Shown here: positions 61,215-64,000 of the stretch, one piece after another | Numbering within the stretch: position 1 is the first letter of the stretch | How the letters are laid out: each line of letters opens with the position of its first letter | Assembly: GCF_030811595.1 (NCBI RefSeq) | Contig: NZ_JAUSRB010000002.1 | Location: 6,882,001-6,946,000 of the forward strand | Direction: 5' to 3' | Origin: Streptosporangium brasiliense | GTDB taxonomy: Bacteria; Actinomycetota; Actinomycetes; Streptosporangiales; Streptosporangiaceae | Length of the DNA stretch: 64,000 bases | The notes under the pieces: generated by a model | The model's input: the letters and a program-made list of their open reading frames with translations, nothing else | The model's database searches: none | Told to the model about the DNA's origin: nothing | Made by a program: the position numbers and the translations under genes

Positions 61215-62101
61215 GCTCCTAACAGAATGATCTCTGTTGTGGTTTGATCTCTCGCTGTAACGACAGCGGGAGGGTGAGCACGTTGGCGCGGCTGAAGCCG
61301 TGGGAGGTCAGCGACGAGCTGTGGGCGGCTATTGAACCGCTGCTGCCCAAACACCAGCGGCGAGCCCGCTGGCCAGGACGAAAGCGATTGGATGACCGCC
61401 TGGCGCTGCAGGGCATCTTGTTCGTGCTGCACACCGGCATCGCCTGGGAGCATCTGCCGCAGGAACTCGGGTACGGCTCGGGCATGACGTGCTGGCGGCG
61501 GCTGAACGAGTGGCACAAGGCCGAGGTCTGGCAGCGCCTGCACGAGGTGCTCCTGGCCAGGCTCCGAGCGGCCGATGCCATCGACCTCTCCCGGGCCTCG
61601 GTGGACTCCTCCCACGTCAGAGCGCTAAAAGGGGGGCGCAGACCGGTCCGTCCCCGGTCGATCGAGGACGGACCGGCAGCAAGCACCACCTGATCGTCGA
61701 CGCCACCGGCATCCCCTTGGCGGCGATCCCGACCGGCGGTAACCGCAACGATGTCACCCAGCTCGTCCCGCTGTTGCAGGCCGTTCCACCGGTGCGTGGC
61801 AAGCGCGGCCGGCCCCTCCGGCGCCCCGACGTCGTCCTGGCCGATCGCGGCTACGACCACGACAAGTACCGCAAGCAGGTCCGCGCCCTCGGCATACGCC
61901 CGATCATCGCCCGACGCGGCACCGAGCATGGCTCCGGCCTGGGCAAACACCGCTGGGTCGTCGAGCAGCCCTTCGCCCTGCTGCACCACTTCCGCCGCCT
62001 GCGCATCCGCTGGGAGATTCGCGACGACATCCACGAGGCCTTCCTCAGCTTCGGTTGCGCCCTGATCTGCTGGCGCCGTCTTAGCTCATTGCGTTAGGAG
62101 T
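61215..62101 (+). mobile_element. IS5-family element
   Basis: The ends are CTCCTAACAGAATGATCTC on the left and, in reverse complement, CTCCTAACGCAATGAGCTA on the right. The 0.89-kb element encodes one transposase in two frames. A target duplication could not be decided from the flanks. Confidence 0.8.
61274..62097 (+). CDS. IS5-family transposase in two overlapping frames
   Basis: The start is GTG 61274 or, better spaced from GGGAGG, TTG 61283 (LARLKPWEVSDELW). The first frame has PGRKRLDDRLALQGILFVLH and the first Asp in RASVDSSHVRALKGG. At AAAAGGGGGG (61627-61636) a -1 shift enters the second frame, which supplies TGSKHHLIVDATGIPL, the second Asp in VVLADRGYDHDKYRK and the Glu in WVVEQPFALLHHFRRL. 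Such frameshifts between orfA and orfB are known in this family. Joined length about 270 residues, complete. Confidence 0.8.
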
Positions 62102-62162
62102 TCTTACTGGCCCCATGCCGCGCACTAGCGGACCCACGCGGAGCGATCCCGTCCCAGCCGCG

Positions 62163-62474
62163 TCAAGACCTCGTGGGGGCAGACCGGACCCAGATGCTGG
62201 GGTCGGTGGACGCCAGCCGGTGCAACAGCGCGGTCGGCAGGCGGACGTTGCCGGCGGCGGCGGTGCGCACCGTGCTGTCGGGGTCGTCGGCCAGCGCGGC
62301 CAGCAGCGGCGCGCTGAGGTCGGGGTTGGAGGCGGCATTGGCGCGCAGCCAGGAGTCAGGGTCGGTGGCGGCCTGGTCGATCAGCCAGCACGGAACCCGC
62401 GGATGGGCCAGGGCGCCCGAGAATCCCCCAGGAAATGACCGAACTCGGCGAGCACACTGCTGCGCCGCGGTCAC
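62163..62474 (-). pseudogene. Leucine-rich repeat variant (LRV) protein fragment
   Basis: Repeats of about 24 residues read DPDSWLRANAASNPDLSAPL, LAALADDPDSTVRTAAAGN and LASTDPSIWVRS. This is the LRV/HEAT-like pattern of bacterial repeat proteins. Both ends are cut by mobile DNA. Confidence 0.6.
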
Positions 62475-62526
62475 GTCCAGCGAAGTGGTGTATGAGTTGA
62501 TCTTCGCGTGATCCTGTTTCTGCAGG

Positions 62527-62785
62527 TTAAGCGGTAAGTGTCTGCGGGATGGGGTTCTGTTGCGGTGTGTCGCCGGAGATCACGCGTAGTCGGGTCTTGG
62601 CCAGGACGTCCAGACCCATGTAGCGGCGGGCCTCGGTCCACTCATCGGTCTGCTCGGCCAACACCGCACCAACGAGCCGGACGATGGAGCCGCGGTCGGG
62701 GAAGATCCCGACGACGTCGGTGCGGCGGCGGATCTCCTTGTTCAGCCGCTCTTGCGGGTTGTTCGACCAGATCTGACACTGTTGG
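62527..62785 (-). pseudogene. IS256-family transposase C-terminal fragment
   Basis: The frame [40 protein letters not shown] and [18 protein letters not shown] is the end of a mutator-type (IS256) transposase, with the catalytic Glu in the [10 protein letters not shown] block. It is cut at about 62785, next to the IS1182 element. Confidence 0.85.
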
Positions 62786-62798
62786 CCAATCCCGGTGG

Positions 62799-64000
62799 TC
62801 AGGCGGCGACCGCGGTTTGGAGCTTTTCGAGATGGTGGCGGCGACTGGTGGATAGAGGGACGCCGGTGAGCCAGGCGTCGATGCGGACGAAGTTGATCGC
62901 GGCTGCTGTCAGGACGTGCTGCACATGGGTCTTGGCCAAGCCGAGGTAGCGGGATCTGCGCAGCTGGAAGCCGCGCACTGCCTGGGAGATGGTGCCTTCG
63001 ATGCCGGAGCGCAGAGCGTACTGCTGTTTCCAGGCTTCGGTCTGTTGGGCGGCCCGGTTGCGCTGCAAGGTCTCGTGGACTTCGCGTGCGTGGAGGGTGA
63101 GCTGACGGGGTTCGCGTTTGGCGCGGGTGCATTTGGCGCGGACCGGGCAGGAGGTGCAGTCGGACTTGGAGAAGTCGACGTGGATGGACTCCTCGCCGGC
63201 CTTGGTTCGCCAGGGCGCCCAACTGGTGGAGGTCTTACCCTGTGGGCAGGTGACCGTCTGGTTGTGCCAGTCGATGGTGAACCCAGAGCTGTCGAAGCCC
63301 TCCCCGGCTTTGGCCTGCCAGCTGCAATCTTCCCGGGCGGGCCCCAACAGGTCGATGCCGTAGGTATTCCGGCTGGTCACGACAAGCTCGCCGCCGGTGT
63401 ATCCCGAGTCGATCAGATGGATATCCGGCAAGAGATCACGTTCGGTGAGCCTGGCGTGGATGACGGGGATCAGGTCGTTGTCAGCGACCTGCGCGGCGGT
63501 CGTGGCGACGTTCACGACCACGTGCGGGACGTCTGGCTCGCAGGTCTCGGTCAGGTGAGCCTTGTAGCCGACCCAGCCGCTGCCGCGTTTGACTCCGTAG
63601 CGGGCATCGTCGTCATAGGGCGAGGCTTGCCGCTCGCCCGAAGGAGGAAGATCCTTCGGCTCTCGCCAGCGGCGGCGGCCTTGTTCGTCGAGGCGGAACT
63701 GCTGGTCCCAGACCCGCCGCAACACCCCGATGGCCGGGAGTTCACGAAGCCAAGCCGGAGCCTCGTCGGAGTCGATGCAGCCAAGCAGCCGATCTCCGTC
63801 GGCGCCGATCGTCTCGGCATAGGCCAGGCGTTTCGCGTCGTCCTTGGGTAGCTGGTACTCCTCTACCCGATGACCGTAACGCTGGGCCCAGCCCTGCTCG
63901 ATCAGCGGGGCGAGCCAGTTGGGAGCGACGATGGCCACAGCGGCGAGCGCGGCCCGCATCGTCTCGCCGACAAGTTCCAATCGGTTGACTGCGCGGATCG
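62799..64000 (-). CDS. IS1182-family transposase, 5' end beyond the window
   Basis: The frame is open to the right edge ([20 protein letters not shown]), so the start lies outside. Motifs include the first Asp in [20 protein letters not shown], the second in [14 protein letters not shown], a zinc-like cluster [10 protein letters not shown] and the Glu in [16 protein letters not shown]. About 400 residues are visible, to the TGA at 62799. It has apparently inserted into an IS256 copy, of which only the C-terminal stub remains. Confidence 0.9.
   Translation of the reverse strand, partial: IRAVNRLELVGETMRAALAAVAIVAPNWLAPLIEQGWAQRYGHRVEEYQLPKDDAKRLAYAETIGADGDRLLGCIDSDEAPAWLRELPAIGVLRRVWDQQFRLDEQGRRRWREPKDLPPSGERQASPYDDDARYGVKRGSGWVGYKAHLTETCEPDVPHVVVNVATTAAQVADNDLIPVIHARLTERDLLPDIHLIDSGYTGGELVVTSRNTYGIDLLGPAREDCSWQAKAGEGFDSSGFTIDWHNQTVTCPQGKTSTSWAPWRTKAGEESIHVDFSKSDCTSCPVRAKCTRAKREPRQLTLHAREVHETLQRNRAAQQTEAWKQQYALRSGIEGTISQAVRGFQLRRSRYLGLAKTHVQHVLTAAAINFVRIDAWLTGVPLSTSRRHHLEKLQTAVAA

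Overview
The window is high-GC DNA with actinobacterial gene content: FAD/GH/WYL/TetR/GntR/LacI families, SulP and MFS carriers, GTG starts and ATGA/GTGA stop-start overlaps. It looks like an accessory or subtelomere-like region of a filamentous actinomycete (Streptosporangiaceae-like is a guess from protein flavour, not shown). Intact metabolic loci alternate with insertion sequences and a high density of broken genes.

Layout. 1-9 kb: the end of a helicase gene with two amber codons, an unrecognised gene cut by an IS end, an IS5-like element beside a passenger gene, a tyrosine recombinase and a SnoaL-like gene. 8.2-10.9 kb: an IS3-family element split by an IS110-family element whose left non-coding region reads as a bridge RNA, with guides matching both the element ends and the actual insertion site. 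10.9-19.2 kb: GNAT remnant, alpha/beta hydrolase and WYL regulator, IS630 remnant, frameshifted aldo/keto reductase, TetR with a DUF4345 membrane protein, ECF sigma factor with an SRPBCC-like partner, DUF3995 protein and a dead YbaK/ProX gene. 19.4-23.5 kb: a hypothetical gene, dead transposases, an epoxide hydrolase, a TetR stump and a 184-bp copy of the recombinase. 23.5-26.8 kb: a large secreted multidomain glycosidase-like protein. 27-33.8 kb: GNAT and tiny genes, then a collapsed sugar/steroid-like locus (flavoprotein, GH3, MFS, LacI, all broken), then a coiled-coil/recombinase chimera.

34-42.6 kb is the best preserved block. A secreted propeller-like protein is followed by metE with a terminator and a cobalamin riboswitch. 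A second, divergent cobalamin riboswitch drives a BtuFCD-type ABC operon, which is followed by a FhuF-like protein. The logic is B12-dependent: when the corrinoid is present, both the B12-independent methionine synthase and the uptake system should be off. 42.6-45.2 kb is another scrap zone (Tn3-type fragment, 681-bp IS deletion derivative, GntR plus membrane protein, TPR/recombinase chimera). 45.3-48.2 kb holds an ArsR-SulP operon under a 26-bp palindrome, and a cupin gene.

50.7-58.7 kb is a coherent cluster: MFS exporter, S9 prolyl-oligopeptidase-like peptidase and beta-lactamase-fold hydrolase in one ATGA-coupled operon, divergent from a NarL-type two-component system, with a second beta-lactamase-fold hydrolase converging on it. 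58.8-64 kb is again mobile: NUDIX stump, hypothetical gene, IS630 with a canonical -1 slippery heptamer, IS5-like element, LRV-repeat remnant, IS256 stump and an IS1182 transposase running off the right edge.

Many genes carry single nonsense or frameshift lesions, so either the region is decaying or the assembly has local errors; the sequence alone cannot separate the two.
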